DNA of 64,000 nt from Campanula takesimana. Taxonomy: Eukaryota; Streptophyta; Magnoliopsida; Asterales; Campanulaceae. Position 1 is the stretch's first letter. Each line of letters begins with the position of its first letter. This document shows positions 55,364-64,000 of the stretch, piece after piece. The notes beneath the pieces are model-generated. The model did no database searches, was not told the DNA's origin, and worked only from the letters and a program-made list of their open reading frames with translations. The position numbers were made by a program, and so were the translations under genes. The DNA lies in NCBI GenBank assembly GCA_026119855.1, contig JAOWBW010000254.1, positions 1,340,605 to 1,404,604 on the forward strand. Reading direction: 5' to 3'.

Positions 55364-58300
55364 TTAATTCGAGAAGATGTCCGGGTACAATTCGCGCATT
55401 TCACTTTCTTGTTCCCATGTCGCTTCTCTTTCTGAGTGATTGCTCCATTGCACTTTTACATAGGGAACCGTACGCTTTCTTACGACCTCGTCTTTTCTGC
55501 CGACGATCTTGATTGGTCGTTCATCGTACGTCAAATCTGCCTGAACTCTTAACTGCTTGTATTCTATCACATGACTCGGATCATGAATATACTTCCTTAG
55601 CATGGAGACATGGAACACATTATGCACTCCAGCTAATACCGGCGGTAACGCCAATCGATAAGCCACTTCCCCGATCTTATCAAGGATTTCGAACGGTCCT
55701 ACATATCGTGGACTTAACTTTCCCTTAATCCCAAAACGCATAACTCCCTTCGTAGGCGATATCTTTAGGAATACTCGATCCCCTGGCTGAAATTCCAGTT
55801 CTCGCCTTCTATTGTCTGCGTAAGATTTCTGCCTACTTTGCGCAGTCTGTAGCCAATTCCGGATCTGTTGTACCTTATCTGCCGTGACTTGTACAAGTTC
55901 CGGTCCACTTAACTTCCTCTCACCGACTTGATCCCAACACTCCGGTGATCTACACTTCCTCCCATACAACGATTCATATGGAGCCATCCCAATGCTTGCG
56001 TGAAAGCTGTTGTTGTATGCGAATTCTACTAACGGTAAGTGTTCGTCCCATGCGTTTGGCCAATCTAACGAAGTAGCCCTCAGCATGTCTTCCAACGTCT
56101 GGATAGTCCTTTCCGACTGCCCATCTGTCTGTGGGTGAAATGCCGTACTCATGGTCAACTCTGTTCCCAATGCTTCTTGTAGGCTGTTCCAGAATTTCGA
56201 AGTGAACCTAGCATCTCGATCAGACACGATTGTGACCGGGATTCCATGTAACCTTACTATCTCGTCGATATACAACTTGGCCAACTTCTCCAACGAATCA
56301 GTCTTCTTGATTGCTAGAAAATGTGCTGACTTCGTCAATCGGTCTACGATAACCCATATAGCGTCATACTTCCCTGCCATCTTTGGCAACCCACTTACGA
56401 AATCCATAGCAATATTCTCCCACTTCCATTCCGGAATTGGTAATGATTGCAGTAACCCTGCTGGCTTCTGATGTTCACTCTTAACTTGTTGACACGTCAA
56501 ACATCTATGCACATACTCTGCCACGTCATTTTTTATATTATTCCACCAATATGACTCCTTAAGATCCCTATACATTTTAGTACTCACCAGATGTACAGAG
56601 AATTTTGAGCAATGAGCTTCTCTCAGTATCTCTCTCTTAATTTCATCATTATTTGGCACCCATACTCTCTTTTGGTATCTCAGAATTCCATCTTCTCCCA
56701 TGTGAAGATCCTTTGCTTGCCCTTTTCCGATTTGAGTTTCTCTCTCCTCGTCTAATTCTTGTGCCTCTTTAATTCTGCCCAACAATGCAGGTTGTAACGT
56801 CAGTCGAGCCAAGTATCCGTTTACTTTTACTATCAAGTTCATCTCCTTGACATCCTTCCATATGCTTACCCCCTTAGAGATCAACGTCGCCAACATTTCG
56901 TGATTCTTCCTACTCAAGGCATCTGCCACCTTGTTGGCTTTCCCAGGATGATACAATATTTCACAGTCGTAATCCTTGAGAGGTTCTAACCACCTCCGTT
57001 GTCTCATATTCAATTCCTTCTGCGTGAAGATATACTTAAGGCTCTTGTGATCTGTAAAAATCTGGCATTTTACGCCATACAGATAATGTCTCCAAATTTT
57101 CAAGGCAAACACTACTGCTGCTAACTCCAGATCATGGGTCGGGTAATTCCTTTCATGCACTTTCAACTGCCTAGATGCATAAGCTATCACCTTCTCATTT
57201 TGCATCAGTACACAGCCTAGTCCTTTCAACGACGCATCACTGTAGATAACAAAACCTTCCGTCCCTGTCGGTAGTGTTAATACTGGTGCAGATACTAGTC
57301 TATTCTTCAATTCTTGAAAACTTCGCTCACATTCTTCTGACCAAACAAAATTAGCTGCCTTCTGCGTCAGCTTCGTCAATGGTCCAGATAACTTTGAAAA
57401 TCCCTCTACGAACCTTCTATAGTAACCAGCTAAACCCAAGAAACTTCTTATTTCGGTTACTGTAGTCGGTCTTTCCCAATCCATTATTGCCTCTACCTTC
57501 GTTGGGTCCACAGAAATTCCTTCTTTCGACACTACGTGCCCCAAAAATGCTACTTTCTCCAACCAGAATTCACATTTCTTAAATTTCGCATACAATTTCT
57601 GTCTCCTCAAAATCTCTAGCACTATCCTTAAATGTTCAGCATGTTCTTCCTTTGTCTTCGAGTACACCAAAATATCGTCAATGAATACTATCACACATTT
57701 GTCTAAGTACTCTTGAAATATTCTATTCATCAACTCCATGAATGCCGCTGGTACGTTCGTTAACCCAAATGGCATCACAACAAACTCATAATGCCCATAC
57801 CTTGTCCTAAACGCTGTCATCGCCACATCTTCATCCTTGACTCTTAGCTGATGGTATCCGGATCTAAGATCAATCTTTGAAAAGTAACATGCTCCCCTCA
57901 ATTGATCAAACAAGTCATCAATTCTCGGCAGCGGGTATTGGTTCCTAACCGTCACTTTATTCAATTCTCTATAGTCAATACACAGTCTCATAGATCCATC
58001 TTTCTTCTTCACAAATAGTACCGGTGCACCCCATGGTGATACGCTTGGTCTAATCAACCCCTTGTCCAACAGTTCTTGCAACTGTTCCTTTAGTTCTTTC
58101 AACTCTGTTGGGGCCATCCTATACGGTGCTCTCGAAATAGGTGTGGTTTCTGGTACTAAGTCAATGGAAAACTCTACTTCCCTCACTGGTGGTATACCAG
58201 GTAAATCCTCAGGAAATACATCTTGAAATTCATTCACGACTTCAAGTGACTCTAAAGTTACTCCTTTTTCTTCTGTTTCACCTATCTGTGCCAGGAATCC

Positions 58301-59155
58301 TACACATCCTTTTCTCAACATTTTACGGGACTTCATCACCGAGATTAAGCCTATCCTCTTCCTCGGCCTTGAACCCACAAATCTGTATTCTTTACCTTCC
58401 TCTCCTAGGAACGTCATTATTTTCTCTTGACAGTCCACTTTAGCTTGATGCAAAGCCAACCAATCCATTCCCAGGATTATGTCGAATTCTGACATGTCTA
58501 GTTCAATGAGGTCGATATTTACGCTCGTGCCTCCTATCCCTAAAGTGCAGTTTCTATAAGAGGTAGTAATGGGGATAGCGTCTTTAGTAGGTGTATCTAT
58601 TACTAAAGGTATCTCTAAATTCTCTGGGTGTAGTTTTAACTTCTTTGCCACAACATTACTAACTACTGAATGAGTAGCGCCAGTATCTACTAACACATAA
58701 ACATCACGGGAATTTAATTGCATTGTACCTGCTACAAGATCGGCATTAACTCCAGCTACTTTTGCGGTCATGGTGTACATTCTACCACGGCCTCCACCGT
58801 TTCCTCCCCCGTTGTCCTTATTTCCTGCGGCTGATTCATCTTTCTTATGTTCTGGGCACTTCCACTTCGGGTGTCCCACCTTCTTACAGTTGTAGCACTG
58901 CCGCTCCTTATACCAGCAAACCTCTGTCTTGTGAGCTCCATCACAAATGGTACATTTATCATAACTGGTGAAACCTTGGCCCTTGCCCTTATTCCACTCA
59001 CGCCTGTTTTCATTAGAATACCGACCATTTCCACCTTGGTTGTTATTGGAATGCTTATTCCCATGACTGCCCTTATCTCGACTGTCATCCACCGCTTTCC
59101 TCTTATTGTTGTTGTGGTCCTTACCACCCTTGTTTCCTTCCGACTTTTCAGCCAC
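55364..59155 (-). CDS. Element F pol polyprotein (gag end, protease, RT, RNase H, integrase, chromodomain)
   Basis: 1263 residues open to the stop. Order: CCHC knuckle of gag (CYNCKKVGHPKWKC, ~87-100), protease (VLVDTGATHSVVS, ~155-168), RT (CIDYRELNKVT, FSKIDLRSGYHQLRV, VMPFGLTNVP, catalytic VFIDDILVYS), RNase H (IYSDASLKGLGCVLMQ, HDLELAAVVFALK, FTDHKSLKYIF), integrase (HCSKFSVH...CLTCQQ zinc region; MDFVSGLP, SDRDARFTS, QTDGQSERTIQTLEDMLR for the D, D, E residues), and a chromodomain (PYVKVQWSNHSEREATWEQE, ~1215-1234). All catalytic residues are visible. Odd point: the family usually has gag and pol in one frame, but here the upstream gag is in another frame, and residue 1 is not a natural start. 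Confidence 0.95.
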   Translation of the reverse strand: MAEKSEGNKGGKDHNNNKRKAVDDSRDKGSHGNKHSNNNQGGNGRYSNENRREWNKGKGQGFTSYDKCTICDGAHKTEVCWYKERQCYNCKKVGHPKWKCPEHKKDESAAGNKDNGGGNGGGRGRMYTMTAKVAGVNADLVAGTMQLNSRDVYVLVDTGATHSVVSNVVAKKLKLHPENLEIPLVIDTPTKDAIPITTSYRNCTLGIGGTSVNIDLIELDMSEFDIILGMDWLALHQAKVDCQEKIMTFLGEEGKEYRFVGSRPRKRIGLISVMKSRKMLRKGCVGFLAQIGETEEKGVTLESLEVVNEFQDVFPEDLPGIPPVREVEFSIDLVPETTPISRAPYRMAPTELKELKEQLQELLDKGLIRPSVSPWGAPVLFVKKKDGSMRLCIDYRELNKVTVRNQYPLPRIDDLFDQLRGACYFSKIDLRSGYHQLRVKDEDVAMTAFRTRYGHYEFVVMPFGLTNVPAAFMELMNRIFQEYLDKCVIVFIDDILVYSKTKEEHAEHLRIVLEILRRQKLYAKFKKCEFWLEKVAFLGHVVSKEGISVDPTKVEAIMDWERPTTVTEIRSFLGLAGYYRRFVEGFSKLSGPLTKLTQKAANFVWSEECERSFQELKNRLVSAPVLTLPTGTEGFVIYSDASLKGLGCVLMQNEKVIAYASRQLKVHERNYPTHDLELAAVVFALKIWRHYLYGVKCQIFTDHKSLKYIFTQKELNMRQRRWLEPLKDYDCEILYHPGKANKVADALSRKNHEMLATLISKGVSIWKDVKEMNLIVKVNGYLARLTLQPALLGRIKEAQELDEERETQIGKGQAKDLHMGEDGILRYQKRVWVPNNDEIKREILREAHCSKFSVHLVSTKMYRDLKESYWWNNIKNDVAEYVHRCLTCQQVKSEHQKPAGLLQSLPIPEWKWENIAMDFVSGLPKMAGKYDAIWVIVDRLTKSAHFLAIKKTDSLEKLAKLYIDEIVRLHGIPVTIVSDRDARFTSKFWNSLQEALGTELTMSTAFHPQTDGQSERTIQTLEDMLRATSLDWPNAWDEHLPLVEFAYNNSFHASIGMAPYESLYGRKCRSPECWDQVGERKLSGPELVQVTADKVQQIRNWLQTAQSRQKSYADNRRRELEFQPGDRVFLKISPTKGVMRFGIKGKLSPRYVGPFEILDKIGEVAYRLALPPVLAGVHNVFHVSMLRKYIHDPSHVIEYKQLRVQADLTYDERPIKIVGRKDEVVRKRTVPYVKVQWSNHSEREATWEQESEMRELYPDIFSN

Positions 59156-59886
59156 TGCTTTGCTTTCTCTTCTCGTCGGTTACGATAGTTATCCGACTCC
59201 CGCTCTACTATCTTAGCCCTGTCCAGCACCGCTGAGTACGTAGGCAGAGCCAACGTTGTGATTCTGTACCGAACTCTATCACTCAATCCCGCTTCAAACT
59301 TTCTTGCTTTCTGTTCTTCAGTATCGAAGAATCTTGGTGCAAATTCTAGCAGGTCAGTGAACTTCTCACCATACTCCGCCACAGGCATACTCCCTTGTAC
59401 TAGAGTCAGGAATTCCGTTATCTTAGCATTCCTTGTGCTTGCGGGATAATAATTTTCGTTGAAAATAGCCTTAAATCTGGTCCAAGTAAAGGCTGCATCA
59501 CCACGAGCCACAGCAGCTCGCTTTTCCGCCTCCCACCACATCTGAGCCTTCCCTTTCAACATAAAGGTCGCAAATACTACCTTCTGCTCCTCAGTACAGT
59601 TCAGGGTCTCGAATATTCTTTCGGTGCTCTTAATCCAGTCCTCGGGTTTCTCCTTAGCAGTGTCCGAGAATGAGTCTGGATTCCTCCTTTGAAATAACTC
59701 CAGCGGGTCACGTAATGGAGCTTGTGGTGGTGGTTGAGCAATTCCAGCAACAGTCTGACCTATCCCAGCTACTGTCTGCGATAGTGTCTGTAAAAGGTTT
59801 ACCAGGGCCGGATCCAACTGCCCGCCTGCATTACCGGTGTTGTCATTTCCCTCACTGTTCCTGTTGTTTCCTCTTCTGGTATTCAT
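59156..59886 (-). CDS. Element F gag (N-terminal part)
   Basis: ATG at 59886 (MNTRRGNNRNSEGN) chosen over the in-frame ATG at 59940 because the polar Asn/Gly-rich start is typical. Residues ~60-240 are a Retrotrans_gag domain (DPLELFQRRNPDSFSD, WIKSTERIFETLNCTEEQKVVFATFMLKGKAQMWWEA, FKAIFNENYYPASTRNAK, EFLTLVQGSMPVAEYGEKF). Near 59157 the reading frame leaves the one used by the knuckle and pol. The wrong frame runs on to 58768. The sequence there is AAAGC repeated twice in tandem; a 5-bp duplication explains the shift. Confidence 0.9.
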
Positions 59887-59940
59887 CTGCAGTTTTACTT
59901 TTACTTTAGAACAAATTCGTGTTCTAGCAATATTCATCAC

Positions 59941-60472
59941 TACACAATACGTGCAGTATGTATGGTATACTTAACATTACTATTCTTCTACTAACGGGTA
60001 CTTGTTAGTTTTGAATCGTGTTCGTAGGTCTTTTGTACTAGACCATTATTCAGATGTGGTTAGTTTACTTAACCTTTCTTCTCCGGTTCAGGAGTTTTCA
60101 TACTTCATAATTTACAACCGTTTTACTTGGTTGATTATTATTTCTTTATTTCACTAGTTTTTATTACTTAACTAGCTTTAACTTATTCCAATGGTCGTCT
60201 TACTTCGTACCATGGTTACGGAGATTATTTCAAATTACTCCGACGTTTTCCCTTGTCTTTTCTCGACAAGTTAACTTTTGTCTACATAACTATAGTAAAT
60301 TCAAAATTTTGGGTATTTAAATTAAATAACTAACCTTATTCAACTAAGGTGTGAGATTTAAACATCTCAAAATACACCCAAAATCCAACTTAACATAAGG
60401 AAAAATTTTAACTGTATTATTCTACTAATAAAGAGAAAATCCATCCTAATAACTACTTTGTAACCAATTGCA
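59941..60472 (-). other. Element F leader between coiled-coil ORF and gag
   Basis: Non-coding and AT-rich; nothing recognised. Confidence 0.6.
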
Positions 60473-60925
60473 TCAATTCCCACATCGTGCGTGCTCTGCT
60501 TCGAGCTGGTCATATTTCTCTTGCAATTCCAACTTCTCAGCCCAAATCTGATAGCCTGAAGCCCTAAGCTCTTCCTCATAAGCTGTTTGCTCATCTATCT
60601 TCTTTTTCAGTTCATTATTTTGTTCTATCTCATCTACCAGTTGTATACTGATTCGATTCCATTCGCGGTTAGCTCTAACCACATGGCTTTCTAGGCTTTT
60701 GACCTACTTCAGCTGTACTGCTAACTTTCCTTCTACATACATTATGTCCTCATCGCGTTCTTTGATGACATTCCGTAGGCTGCCGACTCCTCGAGTCTCC
60801 TTCCTAAGCTCTCTTTTAGCTGAGCGAAGTTCTTTAGTTAGCTGCTTAATAATCTCCTCTTTGGCTTCTATTTCTTCCCTTAGGGTAGCACTGTACCTTA
60901 CCGACTTCATGGGTCTCCTCAGCAT
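60473..60925 (-). pseudogene. Coiled-coil ORF upstream of gag in element F
   Basis: From ATG 60925 (MLRRPMKSVRYSATL) a single frame of about 150 codons runs to a stop at 60473, interrupted only by one TAG at 60704-60706. The translation is rich in Glu, Lys, Leu and Gln with heptad-like spacing on both sides of the stop (EIEAKEEIIKQLTKELRSAK before, ELKKKIDEQTAYEEELRAS after), predicting one long coiled coil. It lies between the primer site and gag, in the sense of the element. I do not recognise it as a standard chromovirus protein. Extra ORFs upstream of gag are known in Ogre elements, but I cannot tell if this one is described. Confidence 0.65.
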
Positions 60926-61188
60926 GATCCTACACACACCAATAGTAACTTAATTAGTACATAGCCCCAAGATTCCACTATAACATATTAGTAGAATATA
61001 AATAGACATGCAATGAAGAGGTTTCTATCTCCCCAAGTATATTCATACTTTATGTACACTCTTAGTATTATTCCTAGAGTTAGACTTTATCACTTGAACT
61101 TCCTCAAGTAAGATCTTATTCAAGTCAAGTACTAAGTTCTCCCATTAGTCCTAACTTTCAGTTTTCTCCCATAAGACCTAAAGCCATT
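60926..61188 (-). other. Element F 5' leader next to the primer site
   Basis: Non-coding; nothing recognised. Confidence 0.6.
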
Positions 61189-61200
61189 GCTCTGATACCA
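61189..61200 (-). other. Primer binding site of element F (initiator Met tRNA)
   Basis: Reversed it reads TGGTATCAGAGC, two bases from the LTR end at 61203. Confidence 0.95.
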
Positions 61201-61202
61201 AC

Positions 61203-63847
61203 TGTAACACCCCGAATTTTCTTATAATATCTGAGCATTTAATGGCATTAAATATCAATAAATAACAATAATAAATACTTCAATTTAGGGTTCACAACGG
61301 CCCCTTATTTAACCATAAATTCAAAACAATAGCGGAAGCGTAACTTAAACTTGTCTTGGTAGGTAATACCCCTAACCATCAATGTACTTCAACTTACATC
61401 ACAACAAATAAACGTACTTAAAACTATTAAATTAAGAATCTTCGATCCACCGTCTTCCTACGGCTGCTTTCCCTGTCTTGTCCTTATACTTAAATCCTGA
61501 AACAAAATTTATAGAGAAGGGATGAGCGAACGAATGCTCAGTAAGTTCATACGTGGCCTCTCCGGTTACTAAGGAGAGATGACCAGAACGAATACTATGA
61601 ATAACTTTTACAAAGATAGGTTCAGTTACTTTTGGATTCAAGACTGCAGAACAATACAGTCTTATTACTTTTAAGATTTTTACTTCCAAAGGATTATGAC
61701 ACTACAATCCAAAGGGATTCATTCAAGTTCCGTCAATTCCTGGTAACGTACATTATAACCTCAATGCCAAAGGTACAATTTGTACACCTAGCTTCTTCAG
61801 CCAATAGTGTGGGTCGTAACATATATGGTATCCACACACATATGCTCGGGGTCTAGAATCATCCTTGTAATCAGACAATTCCTGAGAGAAGGCATGTGAT
61901 CACTCATGCAATCCCTAGTTTAAGGACGAGTCTTTTCTAACTGGACTGTCCGTCAATGTCTTTTCTAACTGGACATTGGCTGCCTTAACAAGTAAGTGGT
62001 TAACTTACAAGTTAAAATGAGAACATACTAAGGTACAAGTATGTGATACAAGTTTCAAACTTCGATACTTAGTAGATCGATTGGGACATCACTAAGTATA
62101 GATTCTTTCAAGGAACGTTCAATAACGCAGAGTTCATTCAAATACTATCATGCCATACTGATAGCTAACTTTAGAAAATACGGAATTCCAATAAACATGA
62201 GTTCAAATACTGTAAGGAACGTAATCCCTTACCTGAATTGCTTTTCCTCGCAATCTCCTCTCTGTGCAAATCTACAAGGCACGGAGTAATTTACTTTAGT
62301 ACTCTCAACATTGTTAACTATTTCTACTTAGTTAACTGAGAGATGCGGTTTGACTTCTTTACTTCGTTACTTCTTTTCTTACGTTCAAGTTCCTGACTTT
62401 GATGTGCGAGTCAGCCCTTTAACTTTAATATAATTGTAATTAGGTTCTCTAACTTTGGGTTAATTACAATTTGGTCCCTCCACTTTGGGTTAATTGCAAA
62501 TTGGTCCTTCAACTTTGGATTAATTGCAATTTAGTCCTTCAACTTTAGTTCAATTACAATTTAGTCCTTCAACTTTGGATTAATTTCAGATTAGTCCTTC
62601 AACTTTAGTTTAATTGTAATTGGTCCTTCAACTTTGGATTAATTACAATTCAGTCCTTCAACTTTCCTTTAATTACAGAAAGGTCCTTTGACTTTGGTTT
62701 TGTTCATAAGGTCCCCTAAGTTTCTGTTTTTAATCACTTAGGCCCTCTAACTTCAAAGTTTCCCTTTTATTTCGTCTAACTTTAATTCTTTTCAGTTTAG
62801 TCCTTTTCCGTTAGGAAACTAACTGAAACTTCTAATCTTTTCCTTTCTCGTTAACTTTTTAACTTTCAAGGTCTTCCAAGTACTTATTCTATTTCCTCAA
62901 GTTAATTTTCTAACTTGTTAACAATCCTTTTAACGATTTTGTTTTCATTCCATTAGAAACTTAACGAAAACACTAACTTTCCGTCCCAATTCTTAACATC
63001 TTCAATCAAGAATCAACACCCACTTGATATAACCAAAACCGAATCATAATCCATTAGGGTTCATTGATTTTGATCAATCTTCCTAATTCTTTAATTTTTT
63101 CTAAATTCTCAAACATTGATTTTATTCATAACCAATTAACAAAATCATCAAAATCAACAAAATAATTCTTCAATGAGAAATAGGCCATTCGGCCGAATGT
63201 TGCTATGGGGAGATCCATATTTTTTTCATCTTTTGATAAACCCATTCAACCTCAATGATTTATATGCTCAATTCCCAAGCATTGCATATATAAATCAATT
63301 CAATTCATGATTATAAATCAATCTTAAAATAAATAACATTAAGATCATCTTTTTCGCATATCATATAGATCAAATAAATATAACCTCTTGAAGATTTGTC
63401 CTTATTTTACTAACATGCAAACCCTAAATTCACATCTTAAATTATGCATAACTTACAATTTACTAGCCCGAATTCAATGAAACAAATTTGGAGAATAGGA
63501 TTTAGCATTACCTTGAGAATGGTCGGATTACTTCTTCCAAAACAATGACGAAAAATTTTCTTCTCCCTCCTCCTTGGTTCGGCGGCTACAGTAGATTTTA
63601 GGGTTTTTTTTCTTTTTTTTTTTTTTTCTTTGAGTTTATGATAATAAGGAATTCCTAATTTGACTAACTTAAGAATTTATACTTTGGATTGATTCCTAAT
63701 TGGTTGGGTTTACTAATACCAATTTCGGGCCAATCCAAATTCCTTGGGCCCACTTCTTTCAATTACTTTATAACTCTAATTATTGTTAATTAAATTAGTA
63801 AAACCGAATTAAAATAAAATAAATAAAGAAAAAATTTCGGTTTTACA
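61203..63847 (-). mobile_element. Element F 5' LTR
   Basis: 2645 bp, near-identical to 52664-55318, with TGTAAC...TTTTACA on the plus strand. Followed by the AATTA duplication (63848-63852). Confidence 0.95.
62410..62705. repeat. LTR minisatellite of element F (5' LTR copy)
   Basis: Same ~30-bp array as in the other LTR, with roughly the same number of units. Confidence 0.9.
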
Positions 63848-63852
63848 AATTA

Positions 63853-64000
63853 TCTCAATACTTGTGTTATATACTTTTTGGGCTACAAAGAAAGACAGGT
63901 AGAGAAGTGCCGCCGGGGGAGAAGTGGCAGGAAAGCACCGATGGATTGCAATTGATGGACACAGTGTGAGAGTGAAATTTGGGAAGATGTGTTTTTGATT
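63853..64000. other. Unassigned sequence right of element F
   Basis: Continuation of the sequence left of F (52078-52658). No coding similarity in the 148 bases available. Confidence 0.4.

Larger units (their letters stand above)
52664..63847 (-). mobile_element. Element F: complete Tekay-like chromovirus
   Basis: 11.2 kb, minus orientation. It has a 5' LTR (63847-61203), initiator-Met primer site, a coiled-coil ORF (60925-60473), gag-pol (59886-55364), a polypurine tract and a 3' LTR (55318-52664). Exact AATTA target duplication. Pol order is protease, RT, RNase H, integrase, chromodomain. Long LTRs and the C-terminal EATWE-type chromodomain point to the Tekay/Del lineage. The LTRs are close to identical by eye, with scattered substitutions and one-base indels, so the insertion is young. 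One frame change in gag and one stop in the upstream ORF are the only coding defects seen. Confidence 0.95.

Noticed and set aside
1..64000. tRNA, rRNA, snRNA or organelle DNA insertions
   Set aside because: No cloverleaf with box A/box B, rRNA core motif or plastid/mitochondrial gene was recognised by eye; only tRNA-complementary primer sites were found.

Overview
The window is plant nuclear DNA, probably from a eudicot, and consists almost entirely of nested LTR retrotransposons. No convincing host gene was found on either strand. The evidence for a plant is the set of families: Ty1-copia elements of SIRE/Maximus and Angela/Tork type, Ty3-gypsy chromoviruses (one Tekay/Del-like), Tat-like gypsy elements, Stowaway-type and hAT-type MITEs, and initiator-Met-tRNA primer sites (TGGTATCAGAGC) next to several LTRs. 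The species cannot be fixed from the sequence. A 100-N gap lies at 831-930.

Layout. 1-830: LTR fragment related to element C, then the gap. 931-4390: a CT-rich stretch, three Stowaway-like MITEs side by side, and a 1.6 kb minisatellite of ~31 bp. 4815-5480: eroded copia reverse-transcriptase remnant. 5812-9715: AT-rich, probably a very old antisense gypsy LTR. 10160-14200: broken antisense chromovirus (E), split in its protease by a 797-bp hAT MITE with an 8-bp target duplication. 14374-15036: partial LTR (H). 15037-16921: LTR and 3' untranslated region of an antisense Tat-like element (D1) carrying a 75-bp higher-order satellite. 16922-30610: SIRE-like element A, heavily eroded, with copia element C (18266-26676, target duplication CCCTG) inside its 5' LTR. 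31098-51463: SIRE-like element B with gag, pol, an extra env-like ORF and a 3' LTR. It is split in pol by the gag-only Tat-like element D2 (34950-44069, target duplication GTTGG). 51464-52658: AT-rich spacer with a degenerate tandem repeat. 52664-63847: complete antisense Tekay-like chromovirus F (target duplication AATTA).

How the parts work together. Each element is a self-contained replication unit: an LTR promoter drives RNA, gag packages it, and protease, reverse transcriptase, RNase H and integrase copy and insert it. D2 has only gag and would depend on pol from a relative. Nearly every coding region here carries stops or frameshifts. F is closest to intact; its gag-pol has one visible frame change. 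LTR pairs of C, D2 and F differ by only about 1 percent by eye, so these three are the youngest layers.

Most noteworthy: (1) the env-like ORF of B appears to have its own TATA box, CT-rich leader and a phase-0 GT-AG intron; (2) the SIRE-like elements are saturated with short TGCGC-type words whose variant differs between A and B; (3) F carries a coiled-coil ORF between its 5' LTR and gag; (4) D1 and D2 carry unrelated satellites at the same position, just upstream of the 3' LTR.
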